From an uncultured Clostridia bacterium (GTDB lineage: Bacteria; Bacillota; Clostridia; Lachnospirales; Cellulosilyticaceae): DNA of 64,000 bases. The position numbers were made by a program, and so were the translations under genes. Positions 1 to 8,719 of this stretch are shown here, in pieces; positions within the stretch are counted from its first letter, which is position 1, and every line of letters begins with the position of its first letter. The notes beneath the pieces are model-generated. The model made no database searches and was not told the DNA's origin. It saw only the letters and a list, made by a program, of their open reading frames with translations. Where the stretch lies: the NCBI GenBank assembly GCA_937981575.1, contig CALJNR010000073.1:1-64000 (forward strand). The letters run 5' to 3'.

Positions 1-1311
1 ATCTTTCGTAATATGGATAACGACTATATGAAAGAGAGAGCACTAGATATCAAAGACGTATCAAATAGGTTACTAAGCATGCTTAGCGGAGAAACTGCTG
101 AGGACCTCACTTCATTAAAGGAACCAGTCATTATTGCAGCCAGAGACCTTTTGCCGTCGGATACGATTCAAATGGACAGACGGTATGTGATGGGAATTAT
201 TACGGAAGAAGGAGGTCAGACCTCTCATGCGGCTATTTTAGCCCGCTCTATGGGAATACCTGCTGCCATGGGCATTCAAAGTGTGCTTCAGTACGTCAAG
301 CAGAATGAAAAAGCAGCATTGGATGGTAGGACTGGGGAGATAACCATTGCTCCAAGTGATGATGAACTTAAGGCATGGCAAGTGAGAAAAGAGGAATATG
401 ACCAGTACATAAAGAATCTCCAGCTCCTAAAGGGAACACCGAACAAAACCAAAGATGGGGTGCCTGTTCATTTGAATGCTAATATTGCTTCGCCTGATGA
501 TATTCAAGATGTTCTAGAAAATGAAGCTGAAGGGGTAGGGTTGTTTAGAAGTGAGTTTCTCTATATGCATAAGGATAAACTGCCTAGTGAAGAGGAGCAG
601 TTTGCAGCGTATAAAAAAGTTTTGGAATCTATAAAGGGCAAAGTGATTATAAGGACCTTAGATGCCGGGGGCGATAAGGAAATTCCAGCCTTAGGCGTTA
701 CAAAAGATGAAAACCCCTTTCTTGGCTATAGGGCTATTCGGTTGTGTCTGGGGAAAAGAGAAGTATTTTATACGCAGATTAGAGCCTTGCTAAGAGCGAG
801 TATTTATGGTTCGTTAGGGATTATGTTTCCGATGATTAGCTCGCTAGAAGAAGTCAGAGAGGCTAAAAAGATGCTGAAGGAGGTGGAAGCAGACTTGGAA
901 AGCTGTGGCATTCCTTTTGCTAAGGATATTGAAATAGGTATGATGATCGAAACACCGGCAGCCGTTATGCTTTCGGACCTCTTTGCGAAAGAAGTACAGT
1001 TCTTCAGCATAGGTACCAATGATTTGACGCAGTATATGATGGCAGTTGATAGGATGAACCCTAGAGTTGCTTATTTATATGATACGCATAATCCGGCGGT
1101 GCTTAGGGCCATTAAAACAGCGGCAGAAAATGCTCATAAGGCTGGCATATGGATAGGTATTTGCGGTGAAGCAGCAGCGGATACATCACTTTTGCCTTTT
1201 TTCTTAAAGATTGGCATTGATGAATTGTCTGTAAGTGCGAACGCAATACTACAGGTAAGAGAAAGGCTGCAGAGCATTGACACAAGGGAGTCTGTTGAAG
1301 AAATCATATAA
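1..1311 (+). CDS. ptsI: PTS enzyme I (phosphoenolpyruvate-protein phosphotransferase), 5' truncated by window edge
   Basis: The reading frame is open from base 1 (Ile-Phe-Arg-Asn precede the first Met at 13), so the gene starts outside the window. The visible 436 residues are the C-terminal part of a protein that is usually about 540-575 residues long. Enzyme I takes phosphate from PEP and passes it to HPr in the cytoplasm. The phosphohistidine motif GGQTSHAAILARS is seen near residue 76 of the fragment. The PEP-binding TIM barrel follows, with signatures MMIETPAAV and IGTNDLTQYMMAVDR and the active-site Cys in GICGEAAAD. It is followed after 18 bases by an antiterminator and then by a sugar permease, so general and sugar-specific PTS genes share one operon. 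HPr may lie upstream, outside the window. Confidence 0.96.
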   Translation: MFRNMDNDYMKERALDIKDVSNRLLSMLSGETAEDLTSLKEPVIIAARDLLPSDTIQMDRRYVMGIITEEGGQTSHAAILARSMGIPAAMGIQSVLQYVKQNEKAALDGRTGEITIAPSDDELKAWQVRKEEYDQYIKNLQLLKGTPNKTKDGVPVHLNANIASPDDIQDVLENEAEGVGLFRSEFLYMHKDKLPSEEEQFAAYKKVLESIKGKVIIRTLDAGGDKEIPALGVTKDENPFLGYRAIRLCLGKREVFYTQIRALLRASIYGSLGIMFPMISSLEEVREAKKMLKEVEADLESCGIPFAKDIEIGMMIETPAAVMLSDLFAKEVQFFSIGTNDLTQYMMAVDRMNPRVAYLYDTHNPAVLRAIKTAAENAHKAGIWIGICGEAAADTSLLPFFLKIGIDELSVSANAILQVRERLQSIDTRESVEEII

Positions 1312-1329
1312 GATTATTGAGGAGGCAAT

Positions 1330-2157
1330 ATGGAATATGAAGTATTGAAAATATATAACAATAATGTTGTATTAGCTAAGCAGAATACAGAAGAGGTTAT
1401 TTTACTTAGTAAAGGAATAGGCTTTGGTAAGAAAAAGGGAGATAAACTAAAAGATAACGTTGGTATAGAAAAAGTATTTTATGAATCCCAAAACCAAGCA
1501 GAGAATCTCGATTCATATTCCCTCAATAAAAGAAAAAAAGAAATAGAAAATGTTATTATGGAAATCATCGGTATTGCTGAGTCTAAGATAGGAAAGTTAA
1601 ATGAAAATACTGCCAAGGCACTTATTGAACATATTGATTTTGCTATTGAACGGCTAAATATGGGACTCGTTATAGAAAACCCTTTTATAAATGAAATCCT
1701 ATCCCTTTATCCTAACGAGTATGAAATTGCAGGCATCGCCTCTAAGCTTATTGAGGAAAAGCTGGGCATTGACATTGGTGAAGAAGAAAAAGGGTTTATA
1801 GCACTTCATATTTATTCAGCAAAAACTCAAAAGACGGTTAAAGAGACGATGAAGACCACGAGGTTTTATAAAGAGTGCATCGTCATTATTCAAAATGAGT
1901 ATGGATGCAAGATATATCTTAAGAGCCCAGCCATCAAGGACTTTTTCAGAAATTTAAAATCCTTGATCCGTGCAGCGGAAAACAATAAAAATGTCAGTAT
2001 GCCTATTAAGAAGCCCATAAGGCTCTTAATGTCAAAGGGGCATCGGGCGGCATTAAAAATAGCTGATTTAGTCAAGCAGGAAGTTAATGTTCAGTTTTCA
2101 GAAGATATAGTGAGCTTTTTAACTATGGAAATAGAAAAACTTATTCAATTACTATAG
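1330..2157 (+). CDS. BglG/LicT-family transcription antiterminator with degenerate PRD2
   Basis: A 275-residue protein, close to the roughly 277 of LicT, with SD GAGGAGG before ATG. Residues 1-55 resemble the CAT RNA-binding domain (INNNVV-type start, GKGIGFGKKKGD). PRD1 keeps both regulatory histidines, H101 in EHIDFAIER and H160 in FIALHI. PRD2 aligns with LicT, but the expected histidines are N208 (FRNLKSL) and E267 (LTMEIEK). By family knowledge, PRD1 is phosphorylated negatively by the cognate EIIB, and PRD2 phosphorylation by HPr activates. This copy should therefore have lost HPr-dependent activation and answer only to its permease. It lies between ptsI and the permease gene. No RAT/terminator pair is visible in the 55 bases before the permease, so its RNA target is probably upstream of the window. 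Confidence 0.9.
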   Translation: MEYEVLKIYNNNVVLAKQNTEEVILLSKGIGFGKKKGDKLKDNVGIEKVFYESQNQAENLDSYSLNKRKKEIENVIMEIIGIAESKIGKLNENTAKALIEHIDFAIERLNMGLVIENPFINEILSLYPNEYEIAGIASKLIEEKLGIDIGEEEKGFIALHIYSAKTQKTVKETMKTTRFYKECIVIIQNEYGCKIYLKSPAIKDFFRNLKSLIRAAENNKNVSMPIKKPIRLLMSKGHRAALKIADLVKQEVNVQFSEDIVSFLTMEIEKLIQLL

Positions 2158-2212
2158 TTTCAAAAAGTTCTTTATATAAATTATACTTACAATATATTAA
2201 GGGGGAATTTGA

Positions 2213-3607
2213 ATGAAAAATGTATTTAGTAACGTTCAAAAATTAGGAAAAGCTTTAATGCTTCCGGTAGCAGTACTTCCGGTTGCGGGGTTATTGCTGC
2301 GCCTTGGACAGCCAGACGTATTTAATATTCCTTTCATAGCAGCAGCAGGGAATGCCGTATTTGCTAACATGGCGTTACTTTTTGCAATAGGAATTGCCGT
2401 TGGGCTTGCAAAAGACACTAACGGAGCAGCGGGGCTTGCAGGAGCAGTAGGATACCTCATCTTAAATACAACTGCTACAACAATCAACCCAGATATTAAG
2501 TTAAATGCATTTGGCGGTATTATTGCAGGGATTGTGGCCGGTATGCTCTATAATAAGTTTAAGGCTGCAAAGCTACCTGACTTTTTGGGCTTCTTTGGAG
2601 GTAAACGTTTTGTACCGATTGTAACCGGAGGCGCTACACTTGCCCTTGGAGGCGTTATTGGGTACATATGGCCACCTATTCAGAACGGACTTGCAGCCAT
2701 TGGAAACTGGTCAGCCAGCAGCGGCGGGGTTGGAGAGTTTATGTTTGGGTTCTTAAACCGTCTGCTTATCCCAACAGGACTTCACCATGTTCTTAATAAT
2801 ATTTTCTGGTTCCAGCTTGGAGAATTTAATGGAGCAACAGGAGATTTAGGAAGGTACTTTGCACAAAATCCAGCAGAAGGGCTCATTGACCCAACAGCAG
2901 GTATTTATATGGCAGGATTTTTCACAATTATGATGTTTGGTCTTCCAGCAGCAGCACTTGCTATGTATGTATGTGCTAAAAGAGAAAATAAAGCAGCTGT
3001 AGGCGGTGCTTTATTCTCAGTAGCTTTCACGGCGTTTTTAACAGGGATTACAGAACCTATTGAATTCATGTTTATGTTCTTAGCCCCAGTACTTTATGGT
3101 ATTCATGCTGTTTTATCAGGGTTAGCACTGGCTATAACAAGTTTACTTGGCGTAAGACACGGTTTTTCATTCTCAGCAGGATTTATTGATTATGCGCTTA
3201 ATATGGGGCTTTCAACAAAAGGTTACTGGATAATAGGACTTGGACTTGTTTTTGGAGCTATTTATTTCTTCCTATTTGTATTTTGTATTAAAAAATTCAA
3301 TATTCCAACACCAGGGCGTGAAAATGATGAAGAAACAGATGAACTTGCAAGCCTGGTTTCACAAAAGGGGATGGCGGAACTTGCTGCAATGTATATTGAA
3401 AGATTAGGTGGAAAAGGTAATATAGAAGAAGTAGATGCTTGTATTACAAGACTTCGTCTGACACTTAAAGATTCTAAACTAGTAGAAGAAAAAGACATGA
3501 AAGCGTTAGGTGCTTCAGGGGTTATGAGACCTAACAGCAAGAACTTACAGGTTATCGTAGGAACAAAAGCAGAACTTATTGCAGATGAAATGAAAAAGCA
3601 ATTATAA
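2213..3607 (+). CDS. PTS EIICB sugar permease, N-acetylglucosamine/glucose family (NagE-like)
   Basis: A 464-residue membrane protein, SD AAGGGGGAA. The EIIC domain (about 1-375) has repeated hydrophobic segments and family signatures: LPVAVLPVAGLLLRLGQPD, FFGGKRFVPI, LLIPTGLHHVLNN and the substrate-site region GITEPIEFMFMF. The EIIB domain follows (about 385-464) with the phosphocysteine in VDACITRLRLTL. It imports and phosphorylates a hexose. The whole EIIC reads more like NagE (GlcNAc) than PtsG (glucose), but I cannot fix the sugar from sequence. EIIA is on a separate gene downstream, whereas E. coli NagE carries EIIA fused. The upstream antiterminator is the likely regulator. Confidence 0.9.
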   Translation: MKNVFSNVQKLGKALMLPVAVLPVAGLLLRLGQPDVFNIPFIAAAGNAVFANMALLFAIGIAVGLAKDTNGAAGLAGAVGYLILNTTATTINPDIKLNAFGGIIAGIVAGMLYNKFKAAKLPDFLGFFGGKRFVPIVTGGATLALGGVIGYIWPPIQNGLAAIGNWSASSGGVGEFMFGFLNRLLIPTGLHHVLNNIFWFQLGEFNGATGDLGRYFAQNPAEGLIDPTAGIYMAGFFTIMMFGLPAAALAMYVCAKRENKAAVGGALFSVAFTAFLTGITEPIEFMFMFLAPVLYGIHAVLSGLALAITSLLGVRHGFSFSAGFIDYALNMGLSTKGYWIIGLGLVFGAIYFFLFVFCIKKFNIPTPGRENDEETDELASLVSQKGMAELAAMYIERLGGKGNIEEVDACITRLRLTLKDSKLVEEKDMKALGASGVMRPNSKNLQVIVGTKAELIADEMKKQL

Positions 3608-3627
3608 TTAATTTATACAAATTAAAG

Positions 3628-3644
3628 GCAGGGGTTTAACCTGC
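3628..3644 (+). other. small intercistronic hairpin
   Basis: GCAGG pairs with CCTGC across a 7-base loop just after the permease stop. There is no T-tract behind it, so it is not a standard terminator. It sits upstream of the larger hairpin at 3660-3710. It may protect the 3' end of the upstream message. Confidence 0.4.
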
Positions 3645-3659
3645 TGCTCTAAATAACAA

Positions 3660-3710
3660 GACTATAGGCGGATTTTTTATCTGCACCAGATCTAAAATCT
3701 GCTTATAGTC
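3660..3710 (+). other. large intercistronic stem-loop between permease and EIIA genes
   Basis: The arms start GACTATAGGC and end GCTTATAGTC. They pair over about 20 positions with a few G-U pairs or mismatches around a short central loop. The following bases are TAAACAACTAAGGCAGGAG, with no T-tract, so read-through into the EIIA gene is expected. Likely roles are processing or stabilising the segment of mRNA, or setting the permease:EIIA ratio. It does not match the RAT consensus recognised by LicT-type proteins. Confidence 0.55.
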
Positions 3711-3739
3711 TAAACAACTAAGGCAGGAGAATGACAACG

Positions 3740-4234
3740 ATGTTTAATTTTTTTAAGAACACTAAAACAATTGATTTGTATGCACCTATTGAAGGCAGTA
3801 TTAAGTGTATTGAAGCTGTTCCGGATACCCTTTTTGCAGAGAAAATGGTTGGAGACGGCATTGCTGTAGAACCGGAAAAAGGAAGTATTACAGCGCCTTG
3901 TGATGGTAAAGTTGTACAGATCTCTTCGACTAATCATGCGGTGGGTATGGTAACGGACTCAGGTGTTGAGATCCTCATTCATGTAGGGATAGATACAGTT
4001 GAACTAAAAGGCGAAGGATTTAAAAGAATAGCTGAAGTTGACACTTTTGTAAAAAAGGGTGATCCCCTATTGGAAGTAGATCTAGAAAAAGTAGCTGCAT
4101 TAGGCAAACCTATTATTACACCTTTTATTATAACGAATAGGGAAGAAGTTGAGATTACTTATAGAGCAGAAGGGAGAGCGCTACTTGGGGAAACTGTTGT
4201 CATGAAGGTCAAGGTCAAAAAGGAGAAAAAATAA
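3740..4234 (+). CDS. crr: PTS glucose-type EIIA component
   Basis: A free-standing EIIA of 164 residues. I chose the ATG at 3740 because AGGAGA at 3725-3730 is 9 bases away; the ATG at 3731 would abut the SD. The phosphorylated His is in EILIHVGIDTVELKG and the partner His in NHAVGMVT. Both are typical of the glucose-family EIIA fold, as are APIEGSI and ITAPCDGKV. It takes phosphate from HPr and passes it to the EIIB domain of the permease encoded just upstream. It overlaps the next gene by one base (TAATG). The symbol crr is by family; Firmicutes copies do not do the E. coli cAMP signalling job. Confidence 0.92.
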   Translation: MFNFFKNTKTIDLYAPIEGSIKCIEAVPDTLFAEKMVGDGIAVEPEKGSITAPCDGKVVQISSTNHAVGMVTDSGVEILIHVGIDTVELKGEGFKRIAEVDTFVKKGDPLLEVDLEKVAALGKPIITPFIITNREEVEITYRAEGRALLGETVVMKVKVKKEKK

Positions 4235-5184
4235 TGAAGAGGATATTTGATCTTACTCTAAACGATATAGAAAACACTTCTGCAAAGGACTTAAAGGAGA
4301 TGATAAAGTCTTCAGAAGGCAGAACAATTATGGCAGAGATCATTACAAGCTATACGCCTTACATTAAAGGGGTCTCTAATATAGAAATGGCAGCGGGGTT
4401 TGGAGCAGATATGATTACCCTAAATGTTTTTGACCTTGAAAATCCCTTTATATTTGGAATAGACGATGCTGAATTAGACCTTTTTAACGGGTTTGAGAGT
4501 TATTTAGCCGGTGTTTCTGAAGTGATTAAGAAAAATAGAGAAGACAGTAAATATATTAACAAGGTTAGAAAATTAGCGGGAAGATTTTTAGGGGTAAATT
4601 TAGAACCTGTTCCTAGGGGGGGCAACTATAAAAAAGGACTGCAGCTTAACGAGGAAAACCTTGAAACAGTTAAGAAATATGGCTTTAATTATATTATGAT
4701 TACAGGCAATCCAAACACTGGAGTGAATTATGATACCATAAAAGAGGGCATAGTACTTGCTAAAAAAATTCTGAGTGATGATGTGCTTGTTATAGCAGGG
4801 AAGATGCATGGCGCAGGTGCAGGAAATATAGAAAGTAAAGAAATGTTATTGGACTTTGTAAAACTAGGGGCAGATATTGTATTATTTCCGGCTCCAGGAA
4901 CAGTACCGGGATTTGATACAAATACAGTAAAAGCAATGACTGATGCAGTGCACAAAGAAGGTGCATTGGCGATGTCGACGATTGGAACATCGCAGGAAGG
5001 TGCGAGTCGGAATGTTATTGAAAACTTTGGGATTATGTCTAAAATGGCAGGCGTTGATATACAGCATATAGGAGACTGCGGTTCTTTTGGTATGGCACTG
5101 CCGGAGAATATCATGACATTATCTGTAGCTGTGAGAGGAATACGACATACCTATAAAAGAATGGCCTTATCTATTAATAGATAA
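4234..5184 (+). CDS. PTS-associated TIM-barrel-like protein (PEP phosphonomutase-like / DUF7916-type), function unknown
   Basis: A 316-residue cytosolic protein translationally coupled to EIIA (TAATG overlap). Visible features: GRTIMAEIITSY near the N-terminus, GADMITLNVFD, GVNLEPVPRGG, IMITGNPNTGV, VIAGKMHGAGAG, and a C-terminal IGDCGSFGMALPENI. Alternating beta-strand/helix periodicity with Gly-rich loops suggests a TIM barrel. Relatives from memory are labelled variously as haloacid dehalogenase-like, PEP phosphonomutase-like or DUF7916 and often sit in PTS operons. I see no HAD DxDxT motif, so that label looks wrong. The operon position implies a role with the imported sugar phosphate, which is inference. 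The last codons and stop lie inside the terminator stem. Confidence 0.7.
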   Translation: MKRIFDLTLNDIENTSAKDLKEMIKSSEGRTIMAEIITSYTPYIKGVSNIEMAAGFGADMITLNVFDLENPFIFGIDDAELDLFNGFESYLAGVSEVIKKNREDSKYINKVRKLAGRFLGVNLEPVPRGGNYKKGLQLNEENLETVKKYGFNYIMITGNPNTGVNYDTIKEGIVLAKKILSDDVLVIAGKMHGAGAGNIESKEMLLDFVKLGADIVLFPAPGTVPGFDTNTVKAMTDAVHKEGALAMSTIGTSQEGASRNVIENFGIMSKMAGVDIQHIGDCGSFGMALPENIMTLSVAVRGIRHTYKRMALSINR

Positions 5185-5200
5185 GGCCATTCTTTTATAG
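5156..5200 (+). terminator. bidirectional Rho-independent terminator overlapping the stop codon
   Basis: Arms ATGGCCTTATCT and AGATAAGGCCAT form a perfect 12-bp stem extended by A-T pairs. T-rich tracts lie on both sides (CTTTTATAG to the right, TCTTTTATAG on the other strand). The 5' arm encodes the last residues of the TIM-barrel protein, and the TAA stop is inside the 3' arm. It ends the PTS operon and probably also the convergent gene at 5275. Confidence 0.88.
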
Positions 5201-5274
5201 ATAAAAACCTAGTTTTGTGTACTTGTATTTAATTGCTGTTAGGTCTTAATGAAGGTTTAGAAGCATAACAAAAG

Positions 5275-6267
5275 CTACAATTTGATATAATCGGGACTGA
5301 TATATTTCATAGAACGGGTGTCACTAGTGGGAAGTCCTGTTAAGTAAGAAATGTTAGGCAGAAGCACTTCAAATTCTTCAAGAGGAAGCTTGCCGGTACT
5401 GAATTCATAAGCTGCTTGTAAAAGAATTGTACTTTTCTTGATTGCATTTCTGAGAATATCATTGAAACTGAAGGTATAAAGATTTCCTGTAACGGGATGA
5501 CGCCATACTTTCCTAGAGTCATTCATATAATCAATATCGGGCTGTACGCAGTTATGATAGGAAAAGGACAGTTTAAGGGAACTGAGGGTTTCAGGCAGAA
5601 GCGGGGAAGCAAGGCCTGCAAAAACTTTTTTCGCCCCAAGCATATCATAAGTCAGCATAAAATAATTTCGTGCATCTTTATAGGATTTTTTAAAGATGCC
5701 CCCGCCGTTATTAATATCATAAACTAAGTATAATGCTTCATCGTATATACTTAAGATGCTATAGGGAACAGGTATGTTTTTTAGAATATGATTATGAACT
5801 TTAAATTGATGAGCCTTAAGTCCGAATTTTTGCTCCAGAAGTAGGGTGTCAATAGCAAGTTCTATTTTTTTATGCAAGGTTTTATATTTAACAGTTTCAG
5901 GCGTTTCATCGTATCTGCCGCCTAGATAAAAAATATAAGGATGTGCCATAGAGTCAAGCACATAATGGCATATGAAGCCGCTTAAATAGCTGAGTCCTTC
6001 ACTGAATTCCTCAGAGTTAACATCATATCTGTTAAGGTACGAGAGCGCAGCAATTAAGAAATCACCTGTCTTTTCAGTATGCATTTTGAACCCTATAAAA
6101 GCTTTGGAGTCTTTTTTGGGCATCGTATTATAATACATCAAATCAGGACCTTGAAGTCCTACGAGATATATATTTTTATTTTCTTTTATAATTTTATACA
6201 GTGGGGACTGTTTGATGTTTTGAGTGGTATCGAGACCAAAAAGATAGTGGGTAATGATATCGGGCAT
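5275..6267 (-). CDS. zinc-dependent phospholipase C family protein
   Basis: A 330-residue protein. SD AAGGAG is 8 bases before the ATG. The N-terminus MPDIITHYLFG, then GPDLMYYNTMP, FICHYVLDSMAHPYIFY and a further HKKIELAIDTLL, give the His/Asp pattern of the PF00882 zinc-dependent phospholipase C-like family (helical, like alpha-toxin's N-domain). There is no signal peptide, so it probably acts inside the cell. Many genomes in this class have such cytosolic copies of unknown substrate. It appears monocistronic, flanked by terminators on both sides. Confidence 0.8.
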   Translation of the reverse strand: MPDIITHYLFGLDTTQNIKQSPLYKIIKENKNIYLVGLQGPDLMYYNTMPKKDSKAFIGFKMHTEKTGDFLIAALSYLNRYDVNSEEFSEGLSYLSGFICHYVLDSMAHPYIFYLGGRYDETPETVKYKTLHKKIELAIDTLLLEQKFGLKAHQFKVHNHILKNIPVPYSILSIYDEALYLVYDINNGGGIFKKSYKDARNYFMLTYDMLGAKKVFAGLASPLLPETLSSLKLSFSYHNCVQPDIDYMNDSRKVWRHPVTGNLYTFSFNDILRNAIKKSTILLQAAYEFSTGKLPLEEFEVLLPNISYLTGLPTSDTRSMKYISPDYIKL

Positions 6268-6344
6268 ACTAAAAACTCCTTTATGATAGCTAACTACTTT
6301 CAGTATATCACTATATTATTTTATGTGATAGAGGGAGTTTTTAA

Positions 6345-6375
6345 TAAAAAAAACTCCTTTAAAAAGGAGTTTTTG
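6345..6375 (-). terminator. terminator of the wecA operon
   Basis: On the minus strand AAAAACTCC pairs with GGAGTTTTT around a short A/T loop, followed by a T-run. It lies 12 bases beyond the wecA stop. The symmetry of the A and T tracts means it could also stop plus-strand transcripts. Confidence 0.85.
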
Positions 6376-6386
6376 GATATATTATT

Positions 6387-7460
6387 TTACTCTTTTTGAT
6401 TAGTAGAGTTACTTTCTTTAGCAGCAGCGGACATGGCTTTTATATTGAAGTATAGAAGCATTCCCATCATCACAAAAACTAGAAAAACAAAGCGAATGTC
6501 ACGGTTTACAAAACTGATTGCAGAGAGTCCTAAAATGCCGCTGATACCATATAAAGTTACAACAGCTTGCTTGTGGGTATATCCCCTATCTACTAACCGA
6601 TGGTGCAGATGGCCGCGGTCAGGAGACATAATAGGTTTGCCGGCTAAAAATCTTCTGATAATGGCAAAAGCTGTATCAAAAATTGGAAGCCCTAGTACTA
6701 AAACAGCAATAAAGATAGCTGCGATAGTATACCCTTTTAAGAGACCAAGAATTGAAGTAATAGCCAGTGTAAACCCTAAAAATGTAGAGCCGGTATCTCC
6801 CATAAAAATAGAAGCAGGATTAAAGTTATAAGGCAAAAAGCCAATACATGCACCAGCAAGTGTTGCAGTAAGAATAACCCCTGGCAGGTAGCCGGAATAG
6901 ATGGATAGAACCATTAATGACAGTGAAGCGATAGAAGATACTCCAGCTGCAAGGCCATCCAGTCCATCAATGAGGTTTACGGCATTTGTTATCCCAACAA
7001 TCCAAATAACAGTAGCTGGAATAGAAAAAATATTAGTATAGACAGGGTTATTGCCTATGAAAGGAATAAAGAAAAAATCAATTCTTATTCCACTAAGTGC
7101 TACAAAGGTAGCAGCTGCAATCTGCACTAAAAATTTAAGTTTGGCATCCAATTCATAGATATCATCAAAAAAGCCTAAGAAAAAGATAACCGAACAACCT
7201 ATAGTAATACCAAAAATTTGTTTCCAGTTAATAATCGGCATTACAGGCATAATCACAAAGATAATAAGAAAGGTTATCATAAAGCCCGCAAAAATAGCTA
7301 TTCCACCCATACGAGGAATAGGTTTTTTATGCATATCACGTTTTCTAGGTTTGGCAATAGCCCCTACTTTAAATGCAATTTTTTTAGCAAGAGGGGTTGA
7401 AAAGAATGAAATTAAAAATGCTAGTGCGAAAGCTATTATACATAGAGCTGTATAGCCCAT
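6387..7460 (-). CDS. undecaprenyl-phosphate N-acetylhexosamine-1-phosphate transferase (WecA/TagO family)
   Basis: A polytopic membrane protein of 357 residues from the chosen start, the ATG (MGYTALC) 9 bases after AAGGAG; a longer ORF has no SD. It attaches sugar-1-phosphate from a UDP sugar to undecaprenyl phosphate, the first step of teichoic acid or polysaccharide linkage-unit synthesis. Family signatures: KKPIPRMGGIAIF, FLGFFDDIYELDAKLKFL (the DDxxD region), NAVNLIDGLDGLAAG, FMGDTGSTFLGF and the cytoplasmic HLHHRLVDRGYTHKQ. The next gene expected in relatives, wecB (UDP-GlcNAc 2-epimerase), is 34.6 kb away on the other strand. Confidence 0.92.
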   Translation of the reverse strand: MGYTALCIIAFALAFLISFFSTPLAKKIAFKVGAIAKPRKRDMHKKPIPRMGGIAIFAGFMITFLIIFVIMPVMPIINWKQIFGITIGCSVIFFLGFFDDIYELDAKLKFLVQIAAATFVALSGIRIDFFFIPFIGNNPVYTNIFSIPATVIWIVGITNAVNLIDGLDGLAAGVSSIASLSLMVLSIYSGYLPGVILTATLAGACIGFLPYNFNPASIFMGDTGSTFLGFTLAITSILGLLKGYTIAAIFIAVLVLGLPIFDTAFAIIRRFLAGKPIMSPDRGHLHHRLVDRGYTHKQAVVTLYGISGILGLSAISFVNRDIRFVFLVFVMMGMLLYFNIKAMSAAAKESNSTNQKE

Positions 7461-7585
7461 ACTGTTCATCTCCTTAAGTATGTAGACATCACTTAATAAC
7501 ATTATTTTATACTTATATAGTCTTTGGTATTCTTAAAAGATAGAAATATAGAATATAAAATGTTTCATGACGTATTGTAATAAAT

Positions 7586-8029
7586 TTATTCATTAAGCTG
7601 AATGAGGGTAATACCTGCTTCAGAAAGAAGCTGAGAAGAAAGAGTATCCGGATACTCTCCTTCATAAATAATCTGCGACAAACCTGCATTAATAATAAGT
7701 TTAGCACATAGGCTGCAGGGTTGATTCGTCACATAAATCGTCGCATCTTTCATAGAAATACCATGTTGGGCTGCCTGAGCGATAGCATTTTGCTCTGCAT
7801 GAAGTGCACGACAAAGTTCATGTCTTTCGCCAGATGGCACATTAAGTTCTGCTCTTAAACAGCCAACTTCACTGCAGTGCTTGCAATTAGTAGGAGCGCC
7901 GTTGTAACCTGTTGATAAAATTCTTTTGTCTTTTACGACTACCGCCCCTACCTGCCTTCTGATGCATGTAGAACGGGTTTTAACAAGATGTGCAATCTCC
8001 ATAAAATACTTATCCCAAGATGGTCTCAT
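7586..8029 (-). CDS. comEB: dCMP deaminase (ComEB-like)
   Basis: A 147-residue zinc-dependent deaminase, SD AGGAGG 7 bases before ATG. It converts dCMP to dUMP for thymidylate synthesis. The zinc site is seen as LHAEQNAI (His and catalytic Glu) and QPCSLCAK (two Cys). An extra Cys/His group (CKHCSEVGC) matches the second zinc site of dCMP deaminases. It lies between upp and wecA in a same-strand cluster with short spacers. Despite the symbol, comEB has no proven role in competence. Confidence 0.93.
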   Translation of the reverse strand: MRPSWDKYFMEIAHLVKTRSTCIRRQVGAVVVKDKRILSTGYNGAPTNCKHCSEVGCLRAELNVPSGERHELCRALHAEQNAIAQAAQHGISMKDATIYVTNQPCSLCAKLIINAGLSQIIYEGEYPDTLSSQLLSEAGITLIQLNE

Positions 8030-8053
8030 AACTCATCCTCCTAAGATGTATGA

Positions 8054-8683
8054 TTATTTAGTTCCAAATAATCTGTCTCCTGCATCTCCAAGACCAGGAA
8101 CAATATAGGCATGATCATTTAATTTTTCGTCAAGCGCTGCTACATAGATATTTACATCTGGGTGAGCTTTTTGAAGTGTATTTAACCCTTCAGGCGCAGC
8201 AATAAGACATAGGAAGTTAATGTTTTTAGCTCCACGGTCTTTAATAAACTGAATAGCTGCAACTGCTGACCCGCCAGTAGCTAACATTGGATCAAGGACA
8301 AAGAAATCTCTTTCTTCAATATCTTGAGGAAGTTTGCAGTAATATTCAACAGGCTGAAGTGTTTCAGGATCTCTATATAAGCCGATGTGACCTACTTTAG
8401 CTGTTGGAACAAGATCAAGCATACCATCGACCATACCAAGACCGGCACGTAAGATAGGAACGATGCTGAGGTTTTTGCCAGCAATACATTTACATGTAGC
8501 ATGACCAACTGGAGTTTCTACTTCATATTCAGCAAGCGGAAGATCGCGGGTTGCTTCATAACACATAAGCTGTGCAATTTCCCTTACAAGTTCTCTGAAT
8601 TCCTTTGAACCTGTTTCTTTGTTTCGAAGCCTTGAAACCTTGTGTTGTATAAGCGGGTGATCCATAATAAATACTTTACTCAT
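8054..8683 (-). CDS. upp: uracil phosphoribosyltransferase
   Basis: A 209-residue enzyme of the usual length, SD AGGAGGA. It salvages uracil to UMP using PRPP. Signatures: [14 protein letters not shown], the PRPP loop [13 protein letters not shown], and the uracil-binding C-terminus [17 protein letters not shown]. It sits 24 bases before comEB and 36 bases after rpiB in one pyrimidine and sugar-phosphate cluster. Confidence 0.97.
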   Translation of the reverse strand: MSKVFIMDHPLIQHKVSRLRNKETGSKEFRELVREIAQLMCYEATRDLPLAEYEVETPVGHATCKCIAGKNLSIVPILRAGLGMVDGMLDLVPTAKVGHIGLYRDPETLQPVEYYCKLPQDIEERDFFVLDPMLATGGSAVAAIQFIKDRGAKNINFLCLIAAPEGLNTLQKAHPDVNIYVAALDEKLNDHAYIVPGLGDAGDRLFGTK

Positions 8684-8719
8684 TTTAAATATTCCTCCTA
8701 ATGTATACTGACATGTTTG

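Noticed and set aside
2158-2212. RAT/terminator pair before the EIICB gene
   Set aside because: Expected for a LicT target, but the 55 bases contain no terminator stem or RAT-like sequence.
4728-5114. 128-codon minus-strand frame opposite the TIM-barrel gene
   Set aside because: Mirror of a conserved coding region; composition typical of antisense shadows.
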